Positions 14,172 through 22,233 of a stretch of 23,778 nt of DNA are shown piece by piece. The DNA lies in NCBI GenBank assembly GCA_944383945.1, contig CALWRL010000005.1:1-23778 (forward strand), in the 5' to 3' direction. The notes below the pieces were generated by a model that made no database searches, had not been told where the DNA came from, and saw only the letters and a program-made list of their open reading frames with translations. Position 1 is the stretch's first letter, and every line of letters starts with the position of its first letter. Position numbers and translations under genes: made by a program. The DNA is from an uncultured Clostridia bacterium (GTDB taxonomy: Bacteria; Bacillota; Clostridia; Christensenellales; UBA1242).

Positions 14172-15161
14172 TTAAACTTTTCCAATTAATTTTCTAACTT
14201 CGTTAAGCGTTTTTTGTGCAATTTTTCTTGCTTTTAATGAGCCTTCTTCTAAAATTCTATCAATTTCTTTTGGGTTGTTGATGTAGTAATTATAAATTTC
14301 GCGCATTGATGAAAGAAATGAATTTGCAACCTCAAAAGTTATTTTTTTAACTTCACCCCAACCAATTCCTTGGGCAAATCGAGCTTTCATTTCTTCAATT
14401 TGTTGTTTGTTTGCGAAAAGGCTAAATATTTTAAATATTGAACAATTTGTGTCTTTTGGTTCTTCTGGCGTTTGGCTGTTAGTAACAATTTTATTAATTT
14501 GTGATTTTAATAATTTTTCATTTCCAAACAAATTTATTGTGTTGCCATAACTTTTGCTCATTTTTCTTCCGTCCAAACCAACTATTGTTCCAACGGATTC
14601 TGGAATATATTCTTCCGGAACAGTAAGACAAGAGCCGAAAGCGTTGTTAAAATATCGTGCAATTTCTTTTGCTATTTCTATATGTTGTTTTTGGTCTTGA
14701 CCAACAGGAACTTTATTTGCTTTCATAATTAAAATGTCGGAAGCCATTAAAACAGGGTAGCAATAAAGCCCCATGTTAATTCCACTATCCGCATCTAAAT
14801 TATTATTTTTGTTCTCTTCAACTTTTGCTTTGTAGGCATGAGCTCTGTTTAAAAGGCCTTTTGGTGTTACATTATTTAAAATCCAATTAAGTTCAAAAAT
14901 TTCTGGCAGATCAGATTGTCTGTAGAAAATAACTTTGTTAGGATCTAAACCACAACCAAGCCATGTTGCTGCAATCTCATAGGTGTATTGTTTAAGCAAT
15001 TCTGGATTTTTAATTGTGTTAAGAGAGTGATAATCTGCAATAAAAAACATGGACAAATAATTTGGGTTTTTACTAAACTCAATTGCTTGTTTTATAGCGC
15101 CAAAATAATTTCCTATATGAGATGTTCCAGTTGGCTTGATGCCTGTTAAAACGATTTCCAT
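14172..15161 (-). CDS. trpS: tryptophanyl-tRNA synthetase
   Basis: Class Ic synthetase charging tRNA-Trp, 329 residues, a normal length for bacterial TrpRS. Signatures are TGIKPTGTSHIGNYFGAI with HIGN at 15-18, ADYHSL, GLLNRAHAYKAK, MASDIL, VPVGQDQKQHIE and the KMSKS loop at 200-204 (GRKMSKSYGN). The start is the ATG preceded by GGAG; the longer upstream frame has no ribosome binding site and would run through the promoter. It has a consensus promoter of its own, divergent from the gene for its cognate tRNA. The leader is only about 20 nt, so there is no T-box. Confidence 0.97.
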   Translation of the reverse strand: MEIVLTGIKPTGTSHIGNYFGAIKQAIEFSKNPNYLSMFFIADYHSLNTIKNPELLKQYTYEIAATWLGCGLDPNKVIFYRQSDLPEIFELNWILNNVTPKGLLNRAHAYKAKVEENKNNNLDADSGINMGLYCYPVLMASDILIMKANKVPVGQDQKQHIEIAKEIARYFNNAFGSCLTVPEEYIPESVGTIVGLDGRKMSKSYGNTINLFGNEKLLKSQINKIVTNSQTPEEPKDTNCSIFKIFSLFANKQQIEEMKARFAQGIGWGEVKKITFEVANSFLSSMREIYNYYINNPKEIDRILEEGSLKARKIAQKTLNEVRKLIGKV

Positions 15162-15189
15162 GTAAACTCCAATTAAAATGTTACAAAAA

Positions 15190-15218
15190 ATTATATAAAT
15201 AAAAAAAAGAATTGTCAA
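15190..15218 (-). promoter_or_regulatory. sigma-A promoter of trpS
   Basis: Minus-strand TTGACA (15213-15218), 17-bp spacer, TATAAT (15190-15195): a perfect consensus, about 30 bp before the trpS start codon. Confidence 0.85.
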
Positions 15219-15232
15219 TTAAATGAATATAT

Positions 15233-15260
15233 TTGACTTTTCTAAAAAGAATGATATAAT
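15233..15260 (+). promoter_or_regulatory. sigma-A promoter of tRNA-Trp
   Basis: TTGACT (15233-15238), 16-bp spacer, TATAAT (15255-15260). Transcription would start about 20 bp before the mature tRNA. Its -35 is 14 bp from the trpS -35, so the two promoters stand back to back. Confidence 0.8.
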
Positions 15261-15289
15261 ATCATCATTATTTGAAGATAAAATTACAT

Positions 15290-15363
15290 AGGGATGTAAT
15301 TTAAAGGTAGAATGGCGGTCTCCAAAACCGCTCGTGAGGGTTCGATTCCTTCCATCCCTGCCA
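15290..15363 (+). tRNA. tRNA-Trp (CCA)
   Basis: 74 nt with encoded CCA. Acceptor AGGGATG / CATCCCT with discriminator G; anticodon stem GCGGT/ACCGC around loop CTCCAAA, which gives anticodon CCA; T-arm GGGTTCGATTCCT. It reads UGG only, consistent with UGA remaining a stop in this genome. Confidence 0.96.
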
Positions 15364-15385
15364 AACGACAATTATATAAAAGAAT

Positions 15386-15412
15386 AATAGTTCTAGAGAG
15401 AACTATTTTTTT
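15386..15412 (+). terminator. intrinsic terminator of tRNA-Trp
   Basis: A 9-bp stem (AATAGTTCT / AGAACTATT) with a 4-nt loop followed by a T-run. It isolates the tRNA transcript from spoIVA. Confidence 0.85.
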
Positions 15413-15434
15413 AATTAATTTTTGTATGTTAGAT

Positions 15435-15464
15435 GTCATAATGCCTTTAATCTCACCATAAAAT
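15435..15464 (+). promoter_or_regulatory. sigma-E-type sporulation promoter of spoIVA
   Basis: GTCATAAT (15435-15442), 14-bp spacer, CATAAAAT (15457-15464). This closely fits the sigma-E consensus (-35 GKCATATT, -10 CATACAMT). Start of transcription would be near 15471, just before the GGAGG at 15479. Sigma-E control of spoIVA in the mother cell is established in Bacillus. Confidence 0.8.
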
Positions 15465-15490
15465 ACAATATCACTCTTGGAGGTTTTTAT

Positions 15491-16969
15491 ATGGAAAATT
15501 ATGGTCTATATGAAGATATTGCAAAACGAACGGGAGGAGACATCTATGTTGGGGTTGTTGGCCCTGTTAGATGCGGAAAATCAACATTTATAACTCAGTT
15601 TATGCAAAATCTTGTTGTGCCAAACATTACAGACAAAAATGTTAAAGAAAGAACAATTGACGAATTGCCTCAAAGCGCAGATGGCAAAACAATTATGACA
15701 ACGCAACCTAGATTTATCCCTAACAAGGCGGCGGAAATTCGTGTTGGCGAAAATGTTGAAATGAATGTTAGAATGATTGATTGCGTTGGCTACTTAATTG
15801 ATGGCGCTCTTGGGCATGAAGAAGGAAACAGGCAAAGACTTGTTAAAACTCCATGGGCAGAAGATGAAATTCCTTTTGAAGAAGCGGCAGAACTTGGAAC
15901 AAAAAAAGTTATTGAAGAACATTCAACAATTGGAATTGTTTTAACAACGGACGGAAGCATAACAGACATTCCTCGTTCTAGTTATGTTCAAGCAGAAGAA
16001 AGAGTTGTTAGCGAGCTTTTAACACAAAATAAACCATTTGTTATTGTTTTAAACACAAAAAATCCTAAAAGCGAAGAAGCAAAAAAACTTGCAACTTCAT
16101 TGCAAGCAAAATATGGCGTTCCTGTTATGCCAATTGATGTTTTAAAGCTTAACCAAACGAATATAGATGAAATTTTTGAAAAAATATTGTTGGAATTTCC
16201 TATTAAATCATTTAAAGTTAAAATGCCAAAATGGATGCAAGCTCTTTCTTGCGACCACCCAATAATAAGCAGTGTTATTTCTGAAATTAAAAAATTTGGT
16301 GAAAATGCTAACAAAATTGGTCAAATAGATAAAACAAATGTTGCATTTTTAGAAAGTGAAGATTTTGAGCCAATTGTAATTTCATCAATAAAAATGGGAG
16401 AGGGAAAAATTTGTTTTGAAATTTTACCAAAACCAGGATTGTTTTACAGAGTTTTATCCGAACAATGTGGGTTAGACATCAGCGACGATTTCCATTTAAT
16501 TTCCTACATCAAACAACTTGCATTTGCAAAAACAGAATATGACAAAATTAAAGTTGCATTGCAAGATGTTAAAGAAAAAGGTTATGGTGTTGTTATGCCA
16601 AACGCAGAAGACATGAGTTTGGAAGACCCTGAAATTGTTAAACAAGGAAGCAAATTTGGAGTTAAGCTTAAAGCTTCTGCGCCAAGCTTGCATATTATGA
16701 GCGTTGATATCGAAACAGAAGTTAATCCAATTGTTGGCTCACAAGCACAAAGTGAAGAACTTGTTAAATATTTAATGGGAGAGTTCGAACAAAACCCTAA
16801 AGCAATTTGGGACACAGATTTCTTTGGCAAAAGTTTAAGTTCGCTTGTTAACGAAGGAATTAACAGCAAAATTAATTTAATGCCGGTTGAAGCTCAAAGA
16901 AAAATGAGAAAAACTCTTGGAAGAATTGTTAACGAAGGCAAAGGCGGAATTATTTGCATATTGTTATAA
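15491..16969 (+). CDS. spoIVA: stage IV sporulation protein A (spore-coat morphogenetic ATPase)
   Basis: 492 residues, the same length as the Bacillus subtilis protein. SpoIVA is a mother-cell ATPase that polymerises on the forespore surface to form the coat basement layer and is needed for cortex assembly. It opens DIAKRTGGDIYVGVVGPVR with Walker A Lys30; the sensor threonines Thr70/Thr71 (GKTIMTTQP) and Walker B Asp97 (DCVGY) fall at the same residue numbers described for B. subtilis. The middle segment carries HSTIGIVLTTDGSI and the C-terminus FFGKSLSSLVNEG and a glycine-rich end needed for localisation. The start follows GGAGG; the longer upstream frame crosses the promoter. Monocistronic, with a terminator directly after. 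It marks the host as a spore former or recent descendant. Confidence 0.97.
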   Translation: MENYGLYEDIAKRTGGDIYVGVVGPVRCGKSTFITQFMQNLVVPNITDKNVKERTIDELPQSADGKTIMTTQPRFIPNKAAEIRVGENVEMNVRMIDCVGYLIDGALGHEEGNRQRLVKTPWAEDEIPFEEAAELGTKKVIEEHSTIGIVLTTDGSITDIPRSSYVQAEERVVSELLTQNKPFVIVLNTKNPKSEEAKKLATSLQAKYGVPVMPIDVLKLNQTNIDEIFEKILLEFPIKSFKVKMPKWMQALSCDHPIISSVISEIKKFGENANKIGQIDKTNVAFLESEDFEPIVISSIKMGEGKICFEILPKPGLFYRVLSEQCGLDISDDFHLISYIKQLAFAKTEYDKIKVALQDVKEKGYGVVMPNAEDMSLEDPEIVKQGSKFGVKLKASAPSLHIMSVDIETEVNPIVGSQAQSEELVKYLMGEFEQNPKAIWDTDFFGKSLSSLVNEGINSKINLMPVEAQRKMRKTLGRIVNEGKGGIICILL

Positions 16970-16981
16970 AAATTTTATTAA

Positions 16982-17018
16982 AAAAAAGAGGAGATTAAAA
17001 GAAAATCTCTTCTTTTTT
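16982..17018. terminator. bidirectional terminator between spoIVA and the MazG-like gene
   Basis: A 15-bp inverted repeat with one G-U pair, A-rich on the left and T-rich on the right. It lies between convergent genes and serves both strands. Confidence 0.85.
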
Positions 17019-17058
17019 TATTTATTTTATTTCACTCTTTTTTTATTAATTTATTTTT

Positions 17059-17391
17059 TTATTTTCCTGCACCAGAGCGGTCGCCATATCCGCTGTATTT
17101 TTCGCCGTGTCTTGCTTTTAATTTTTCTATGTTTAATGTTGCAATTTCATCTAATGTAGTATTAAAACTTTCGGCAAGTTCGGCTAAATACCACATAACA
17201 TCTCCCATTTCGTTAATAACATGGTCGCGGTCTAGTTCTTTAACACCAGCAAAATATTTTTTGATTATGTCGGCAACTTCGCCACTTTCTCCTGTTAGCC
17301 CCAATATTCCGTCCGTTATTTGCCCTTTTAAGTCTTCCCCCCAAGGTTTTTTTGTTCTCATTGCAAGTTTTTGATATTCGTTAAATTCCAT
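17059..17391 (-). CDS. MazG-like nucleotide pyrophosphohydrolase
   Basis: 110 residues, the size of single-domain MazG-like proteins. The metal-binding pattern ExxE...ExxD of the all-alpha NTP pyrophosphatase fold is present: GESGEVAD (Glu35, Glu38) and NEMGDVMWYLAEL (Glu61, Asp64). The family hydrolyses (d)NTPs to monophosphate and pyrophosphate, with a house-cleaning or stress role; the substrate preference is not visible here. The Gly-rich last ten residues look unstructured. AAAGGAG precedes the ATG. It follows hflX by 35 bp on the same strand without a terminator, so the two are likely one operon. Confidence 0.9.
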   Translation of the reverse strand: MEFNEYQKLAMRTKKPWGEDLKGQITDGILGLTGESGEVADIIKKYFAGVKELDRDHVINEMGDVMWYLAELAESFNTTLDEIATLNIEKLKARHGEKYSGYGDRSGAGK

Positions 17392-17426
17392 AATCTTCTC
17401 CTTTGTTTTTATTTTTTATTATAATT

Positions 17427-18515
17427 TTATTGCCAAAGAATTTCAAGCAATTTTTCTTTTAAAAGTTCAACATTTTCGTTGTTTTTTGCTGAAATAAAAA
17501 TTGCATCTTTAATTCCTGTTTTTCTTAAATTTTGCTTTTCCTCTGTTGTTAAAACATCTATTTTATTGTATATAGTTAAAATTGGAATTTCTTTTGCGCC
17601 AAGTTTTTCAAGCTCTTCCAAAACAACTTGTTCGTGCATTTCTCGATGTTTGTCGGTTGCATCTATTAGGTGAATAATTAAATTGCTTGTACTAACTTCT
17701 TCAAGAGTTGCAGAAAAAGCAGGGGCAAAAGCTTTTGGAAGTTTGTTGATAAAACCAACAGTGTCTGTTAAAACAACTTGTTTTCCAGGGGCAAGCCAAA
17801 GCAACCTTGTTGTTGTGTCTAGTGTTGCAAAAAGTTTGTCGTCTGCGTATATTCCCGCTTTTGTTATTGTGTTCATAAGCGTTGATTTTCCCGCGTTTGT
17901 GTAGCCAACAATTGAAACGCTTTTAACATTCGAAACAGCACGATTTTTTCTTCTTAAAAATCTTTCTTTTTTTATTTTATCTATTTGAATTTCTAATTTT
18001 TGAATTTGGTCTTTAATTTTTCTTTTATCAAGTTCAAGTTTTGTTTCTCCAGGGCCTCTCATGCCAACACCGCCGCTTCCAAACCTTCCGCTTGTTCCAG
18101 AAATACCAGACAAACGGGGAAGGTAGTATTTCAACATTGCAAGTTCTACTTGAAGTTTTCCTTCATTAGATAATGCTCTTTTTGCAAAGATATCTAAAAT
18201 TAAAGTAGTTCTATCTATAACTTTAACTTGTAATTCATCAGAAAGGTTGTTAATTTGAGAGCCGGAAAGTTCGTTGTCGCAAATTGCTAAATTAGCCCCA
18301 CTTTCTTCAATTAACTCTTTAAGTTCTAAAACTTTTCCGCTTCCTATGTATGTTGCCGGTGTTATTTCTTTTGCGCGTTGAAACAACTTTCCAACAACGC
18401 TAACATTTGCTGTTTCGGAAAGTCTTTCCAATTCTTTTAAACTTGTGTAGCCATCATCGGAAGAGTTTAAACTCAAACCAAATAAAACGGCAACTTCTTT
18501 TTCGCTTTTTTCCAT
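17427..18515 (-). CDS. hflX: GTPase HflX (ribosome-associated)
   Basis: 362 residues. HflX is a ribosome-splitting and rescue GTPase active under heat or antibiotic stress. The N-terminal domain (residues 1-110) is followed by the Gly-rich linker GTSGRFGSGGVGMRGPGETKLE and a helical segment, then the G domain: G1 GYTNAGKS (204-211), G2 TT in DTTTRLL, G3 DTVGF (251-255), G4 NKID (317-320), G5 SAK (342-344). The start is ATG 18515. No Shine-Dalgarno is present, and the -10 element of the promoter ends only eight bases before it, so the mRNA is probably leaderless. A TTG eight codons earlier is open but lies inside the promoter. First gene of an operon with the MazG-like gene. Confidence 0.95.
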   Translation of the reverse strand: MEKSEKEVAVLFGLSLNSSDDGYTSLKELERLSETANVSVVGKLFQRAKEITPATYIGSGKVLELKELIEESGANLAICDNELSGSQINNLSDELQVKVIDRTTLILDIFAKRALSNEGKLQVELAMLKYYLPRLSGISGTSGRFGSGGVGMRGPGETKLELDKRKIKDQIQKLEIQIDKIKKERFLRRKNRAVSNVKSVSIVGYTNAGKSTLMNTITKAGIYADDKLFATLDTTTRLLWLAPGKQVVLTDTVGFINKLPKAFAPAFSATLEEVSTSNLIIHLIDATDKHREMHEQVVLEELEKLGAKEIPILTIYNKIDVLTTEEKQNLRKTGIKDAIFISAKNNENVELLKEKLLEILWQ

Positions 18516-18522
18516 TACTAAT

Positions 18523-18550
18523 ATTATATACCAAAACAAAAAATAAGCAA
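18523..18550 (-). promoter_or_regulatory. promoter of hflX, predicted leaderless transcript
   Basis: Minus-strand TTGCTT (18545-18550), 16-bp spacer, TATAAT (18523-18528). The expected start of transcription, about 7 bp beyond the -10, falls on or next to the hflX ATG at 18515. Confidence 0.6.
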
Positions 18551-18581
18551 ATGTTTCTAAATGAGATTTATCAAATAGATT

Positions 18582-18611
18582 TTGTTTATTTAGATAAATA
18601 TGGTATATATT
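18582..18611 (+). promoter_or_regulatory. possible promoter of the 956-residue GLUG protein
   Basis: TTGTTT (18582-18587) with TATATA/TATATT at 18604-18611 and a TGG immediately upstream (extended -10). An AGAGGG ribosome binding site follows before the ATG at 18629. Moderate match in AT-rich DNA. Confidence 0.4.
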
Positions 18612-18628
18612 AATTAAAGAGGGAACAA

Positions 18629-21499
18629 ATGAAAAGTTTAAAAAATTATTTTTTAGTTTCGTTTATATTTTTTGTAACGGCACTTTTAGTTTTAAATATA
18701 TTTCCAAATAAAATTTCTTTTGCCGATGCAAGACTTCAAGGAGAAGGAACATCTGAAAACCCATATAAAATAACTTCTGTTGAAGATTTAGTATTAGCAA
18801 GAGATTTAATTAATGATGGCGAAGAGTATTCTTCTGCATTCTATGTTTTAGAAAACAGTTTAAATCTTAGCGATATAAATAATTGGGAGCCTATAGGAAA
18901 TTCAACAAATGTTTTTTCTGGAACTTTTGATGGGAATGGAAAGGTAATTGATGGCGTTAACTTAAATGAAGGTGAAAACAATTTAGGCTTGTTTGGCGTT
19001 ATTAACAATGCAAGGATATTAAATTTAGGAGTTATTACAAACATAACTTTATCCGAAACAAAAACTAACGGAGTTTTTGTTCCAAATTCAAATGTTAATG
19101 TTGGGGGAATTGTTGGCGAAGCAAGATATTCAACAATTTCTGGGTGTTATAGCAAGGTAAATTTTTCTGCTGATAGAATAGAAAGAGAAGACGAACTTTA
19201 TGCAAGCAAATTTTCTGTTAAAATTGACGGAACACAAAAAACATCGCTATCAAATGTTTCCGAAGTTTTAGTAACAAATCTAAATGGCGAGTTGCAACAA
19301 AATGTTTGTGAAATAGACAACAACTATCTTTCATTTAATATGAACGGAGTTTGGAGAGCAGAGGTTAAAAGAAATTCGCAAAACCAAATCTACATCGCAG
19401 AAGTTGTTAATGGGGAAACATCTTTTTACTTAAAATCTAATCTTCCATCAGCAATTGAAAGCGTTGAAGTTTTAAATGCAGCAAATAATGTAATCAACTT
19501 TGAAGACGGCAAAATAACTTTCCTGGAAGAAGGAACATTTTGTTTGCTAATTAACGAAAACGTTAAATTTTATGCAGTTGTTTCGCAAGTTGAAGGTCAG
19601 TTGCAGGCTGAAATCTTTCAAGAAACAATAAATTTTGTTAGAACAACTTATTTGTATCAAACTTTTGAATATAGTGGACAGGTTTTATTCGGGGGGATAG
19701 TTGGAGAGCTTTCCGATTCTGTTTTAAGCGATTGTTATTCAATTCCAGCAATAAATTTTTTCCAAGAAGGTAATGGGTTAACAAGTTCTTATTTAGGAGG
19801 AATTGCTGGCTTTGTTAATAATGGCGAAATCTTAAATGTTTATGTTGCGCCAACAGATTCACTTGTTTCAGAAATTTCAACAAAAAATGGGAACCTAAAT
19901 GCAATAACTTGGGAATTTGCGCCAATTAAAATTAACAACACAAAAACAAATTCAAGCGTTTTAACTTTTGGGGGAATAGTTGGCTACGCAAAAGGTGGAG
20001 AATTGCAAATTAATAACACAATGTTTTTTAGTTTAATTTCCTCACAAAATTTAAACAATATTGTTTTAGGCGGAATTGTTGGAAGCATACCTCAAAACAA
20101 CTCCCTTTGGGCTTCTGAACTTCAATATTCAAAATATTTAAATTTAAATAATACATCGGCAAATATTATAAGTTTTAACAGCGGAGTTGGAAACGCCTCA
20201 GATGTTGGCTATGTTGTTAATTCAAGCATTAGCGCTGTTAAAGAAATGCCAACTTTACAAACCTTTAATTCTTGGGCATGGAACGAGTTTAGAATTTGGG
20301 ATTTTAACAATGTTTGGAAAAATATTTCAGTTATTCCACAAATGGGCTATTACTTCCCATCATTACAAAATTTTGCGGTTATAACAATTAATGTTTCAGG
20401 TGAGAAAGAAATTGTTTTATCGCCAGGTGGAAATTATCTAAGCGGATATTACACTCTTGAAATTGAAGGCGTAAGCCAAAAATCTGTTCAGGTTAACGCA
20501 GGACAATCTGTAACATTAATTGCAAAATTTTATAATGAAAATGGAAATATTGTTAGAGATTTTGCTAAATATTTCTTCTTCACAAACTGGATGCAAAACG
20601 GTTATTCTGTTGCAAATATCGTATACGGCGGGGCAAGTTTAGCAGAATCTGGATACACAGTTGAATTAGATGAAACTAATGGATTAACAAAAATAACCTT
20701 TATTGCTTCATCACAAACCGAAGGAACTTATGATGTTAACATTAAAGGTAAACCTGTAAAAGTTAATGTTAATTTTTACAATCAAGACTCCGAAGAGCTT
20801 CAAAACGGGGTGGGAGTAGTTAAAAAGAAAGTTGGAGCAAAAGAAGAAATTTATTCAGAGAGTTTTTCTTTTGTTATAAATGAGTATTTAAACGGCGAAA
20901 TAATTTCGTTGAGTGCAGAAGATATTGAAAGTGGAGAATTTATATTTGCAAACAAATGGGAAGATAACAATTTAAAAACACAAACCCTTTCGCAAAGAAA
21001 CATTTTAGTTGAGTTAAACAACGAACAAAAAACATCTGCTTTAAAATTTTATCCTCGCGTTCATCCAACAAGCGAAGGGCTTGTTGCAACTTTAAATGTT
21101 TACTATTCCAGCAACACTGTTCCATTTAATGTTGTGGTTGGCGAAGGTGGAAAAATTCAATTAAACGGAACTGAATATTTAGAAAATGTTTCTTTAAACA
21201 TAATAAGTCAATCAGAAGTAATATTATTAGCAACACCTAATGAAGGAATGCAATTTGTTGGTTGGTTTGATGGAGATAAACTTATTAGCAGTGAACAAGA
21301 ATTAAAACTTACGCTTTCGCAAGAAACAACTTTAACTGCAAAATTTGAAAAAATTCCAGATGAAAACAATGGGCTTGCACCATGGATAATTGGTTTAATT
21401 GTTGGCGGTTGTGTTGTTTTAGTTGCAGGAGTAATTATAACTATAGTTGTTGTTAAAAGAAGATCGGTTAAATCATACAAAAAGAATTATAGATTTTAA
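18629..21499 (+). CDS. GLUG-repeat surface protein with C-terminal membrane anchor
   Basis: 956 residues. A signal peptide (1-33, ending KISFADA) precedes the header GEGTSENPYKITS and the block GTFDGNGKVIDGV, shared with the giant GLUG protein. GLUG repeats occur near residues 157 (GGIVGEARYSTI), 351 (GGIVGELSDSVL), 388 (GGIAGFVNNGEI), 446 (GGIVGYAKGGEL) and 478 (GGIVGSIPQNNS). Between the first two lies a roughly 170-residue unrelated insertion. Residues 590-840 look like beta-sandwich domains. Residues 845-910 end in a FVGWFDGD...TLTAKFE unit typical of bacterial beta-grasp surface repeats. A transmembrane helix (about 918-942) and a basic tail (KRRSVKSYKK) anchor it. Likely an adhesin. It stands directly before the type IV secretion genes, which may use a surface contact protein. 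Confidence 0.82.
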   Translation: MKSLKNYFLVSFIFFVTALLVLNIFPNKISFADARLQGEGTSENPYKITSVEDLVLARDLINDGEEYSSAFYVLENSLNLSDINNWEPIGNSTNVFSGTFDGNGKVIDGVNLNEGENNLGLFGVINNARILNLGVITNITLSETKTNGVFVPNSNVNVGGIVGEARYSTISGCYSKVNFSADRIEREDELYASKFSVKIDGTQKTSLSNVSEVLVTNLNGELQQNVCEIDNNYLSFNMNGVWRAEVKRNSQNQIYIAEVVNGETSFYLKSNLPSAIESVEVLNAANNVINFEDGKITFLEEGTFCLLINENVKFYAVVSQVEGQLQAEIFQETINFVRTTYLYQTFEYSGQVLFGGIVGELSDSVLSDCYSIPAINFFQEGNGLTSSYLGGIAGFVNNGEILNVYVAPTDSLVSEISTKNGNLNAITWEFAPIKINNTKTNSSVLTFGGIVGYAKGGELQINNTMFFSLISSQNLNNIVLGGIVGSIPQNNSLWASELQYSKYLNLNNTSANIISFNSGVGNASDVGYVVNSSISAVKEMPTLQTFNSWAWNEFRIWDFNNVWKNISVIPQMGYYFPSLQNFAVITINVSGEKEIVLSPGGNYLSGYYTLEIEGVSQKSVQVNAGQSVTLIAKFYNENGNIVRDFAKYFFFTNWMQNGYSVANIVYGGASLAESGYTVELDETNGLTKITFIASSQTEGTYDVNIKGKPVKVNVNFYNQDSEELQNGVGVVKKKVGAKEEIYSESFSFVINEYLNGEIISLSAEDIESGEFIFANKWEDNNLKTQTLSQRNILVELNNEQKTSALKFYPRVHPTSEGLVATLNVYYSSNTVPFNVVVGEGGKIQLNGTEYLENVSLNIISQSEVILLATPNEGMQFVGWFDGDKLISSEQELKLTLSQETTLTAKFEKIPDENNGLAPWIIGLIVGGCVVLVAGVIITIVVVKRRSVKSYKKNYRF

Positions 21500-21543
21500 T
21501 TAATAAAAAATAAAAAAAATAATAAAAATTGTTAAAAAATGTT

Positions 21544-21571
21544 TTGAAAAATCAAATTAATATGTTACATT
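21544..21571 (+). promoter_or_regulatory. putative extended -10 promoter of the pilin-like gene
   Basis: TTGAAA (21544-21549), 16-bp spacer, TACATT (21566-21571) preceded by TGT (extended -10). This leaves a roughly 90-nt leader before the GGAGG of the pilin-like gene, with no recognisable riboswitch. Confidence 0.5.
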
Positions 21572-21668
21572 ATCATTGTAGATTATAAATTTGGGGAAAA
21601 TAATAAAAAGAATAATAAAAAAAATTATGAACACCCTAAATTAAACAGTGGTTTACGGAGGTGAAAAG

Positions 21669-22070
21669 ATGTTTCAATTAGCAAACGCAATTATGTCTGG
21701 AAAATTTTTGGGCTCGCTTGGTTTTTGGCAAGGCTGGTACGGAGAGGGCTTAACACAGGCTCAAGCTGATTATTTAGATTCAAAATATGGTTGGGTAGAA
21801 ACTATTTATAGCACAATTATGACTGTTCTTGTTCCAATTTTAGCTATTGTTGCAGCAGCTGGTGTTATTTGGGCAATTGTTCTTGGTGTTCAAATGGCAA
21901 GAGCGGACAGTACAGAAAAGCGTGAAGAGTCTAAAAAAAGAATGATAAGTTTAGTTGTTGGTATTGTAATTTTAGTTGTTTTAATTTTATTCTTCACAAC
22001 ATTATTCCCAGTAATTTTAAAATCAGTTTTAGGTTTGAACCCTGCAGATATCCCATCAGCACAAGCTTAA
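21669..22070 (+). CDS. VirB2/TrbC-like two-helix conjugation pilin candidate
   Basis: 133 residues. The layout is that of VirB2/TrbC-type conjugative pilins of Gram-positive and Mollicute elements: a soluble N-terminus, a first hydrophobic helix (about 48-73, ETIYSTIMTVLVPILAIVAA), a short basic loop with ARADSTEKREESKKR, and a second helix (93-117, GIVILVVLILFFTTLF). No cleavable signal peptide is obvious. The start is ATG 21669, right after GGAGGTGAAAAG; the upstream ATG at 21648 has no ribosome binding site. A strong terminator follows, so it can be expressed at a higher level than the rest of the locus, as suits a pilin. The assignment rests on topology, loop composition and the coupling protein next door; sequence similarity is low in this family. 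Confidence 0.65.
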   Translation: MFQLANAIMSGKFLGSLGFWQGWYGEGLTQAQADYLDSKYGWVETIYSTIMTVLVPILAIVAAAGVIWAIVLGVQMARADSTEKREESKKRMISLVVGIVILVVLILFFTTLFPVILKSVLGLNPADIPSAQA

Positions 22071-22087
22071 TAATAAAAATAAACATA

Positions 22088-22112
22088 AACCACCCAAAAG
22101 GGTGGTTTTTTT
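22088..22112 (+). terminator. intrinsic terminator after the pilin-like gene
   Basis: An 8-bp stem (AACCACCC / GGGTGGTT) with an AAAA loop and a T-run, 18 bp after the stop codon. Confidence 0.92.
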
Positions 22113-22173
22113 ATGTATAAGATTATTTATATAGTTGTTTTATTTTATTAGTAAGTTAATAATTATAAAATAT

Positions 22174-22202
22174 TTGCTAAATAAAAATTGTTTATATATA
22201 AT
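22174..22202 (+). promoter_or_regulatory. putative promoter of the coupling-protein gene
   Basis: TTGCTA (22174-22179), 17-bp spacer, TATAAT (22197-22202), upstream of the GGGAGGG ribosome binding site at 22224-22230. Confidence 0.55.
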
Positions 22203-22233
22203 ATACTTAATAAATAAATTATAGGGAGGGCAA

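Noticed and set aside
16917..17159. Plus-strand frame overlapping the end of spoIVA and the MazG-like gene
   Set aside because: It runs through the terminator hairpin and translates into low-complexity Phe/Leu; there is no initiation signal.
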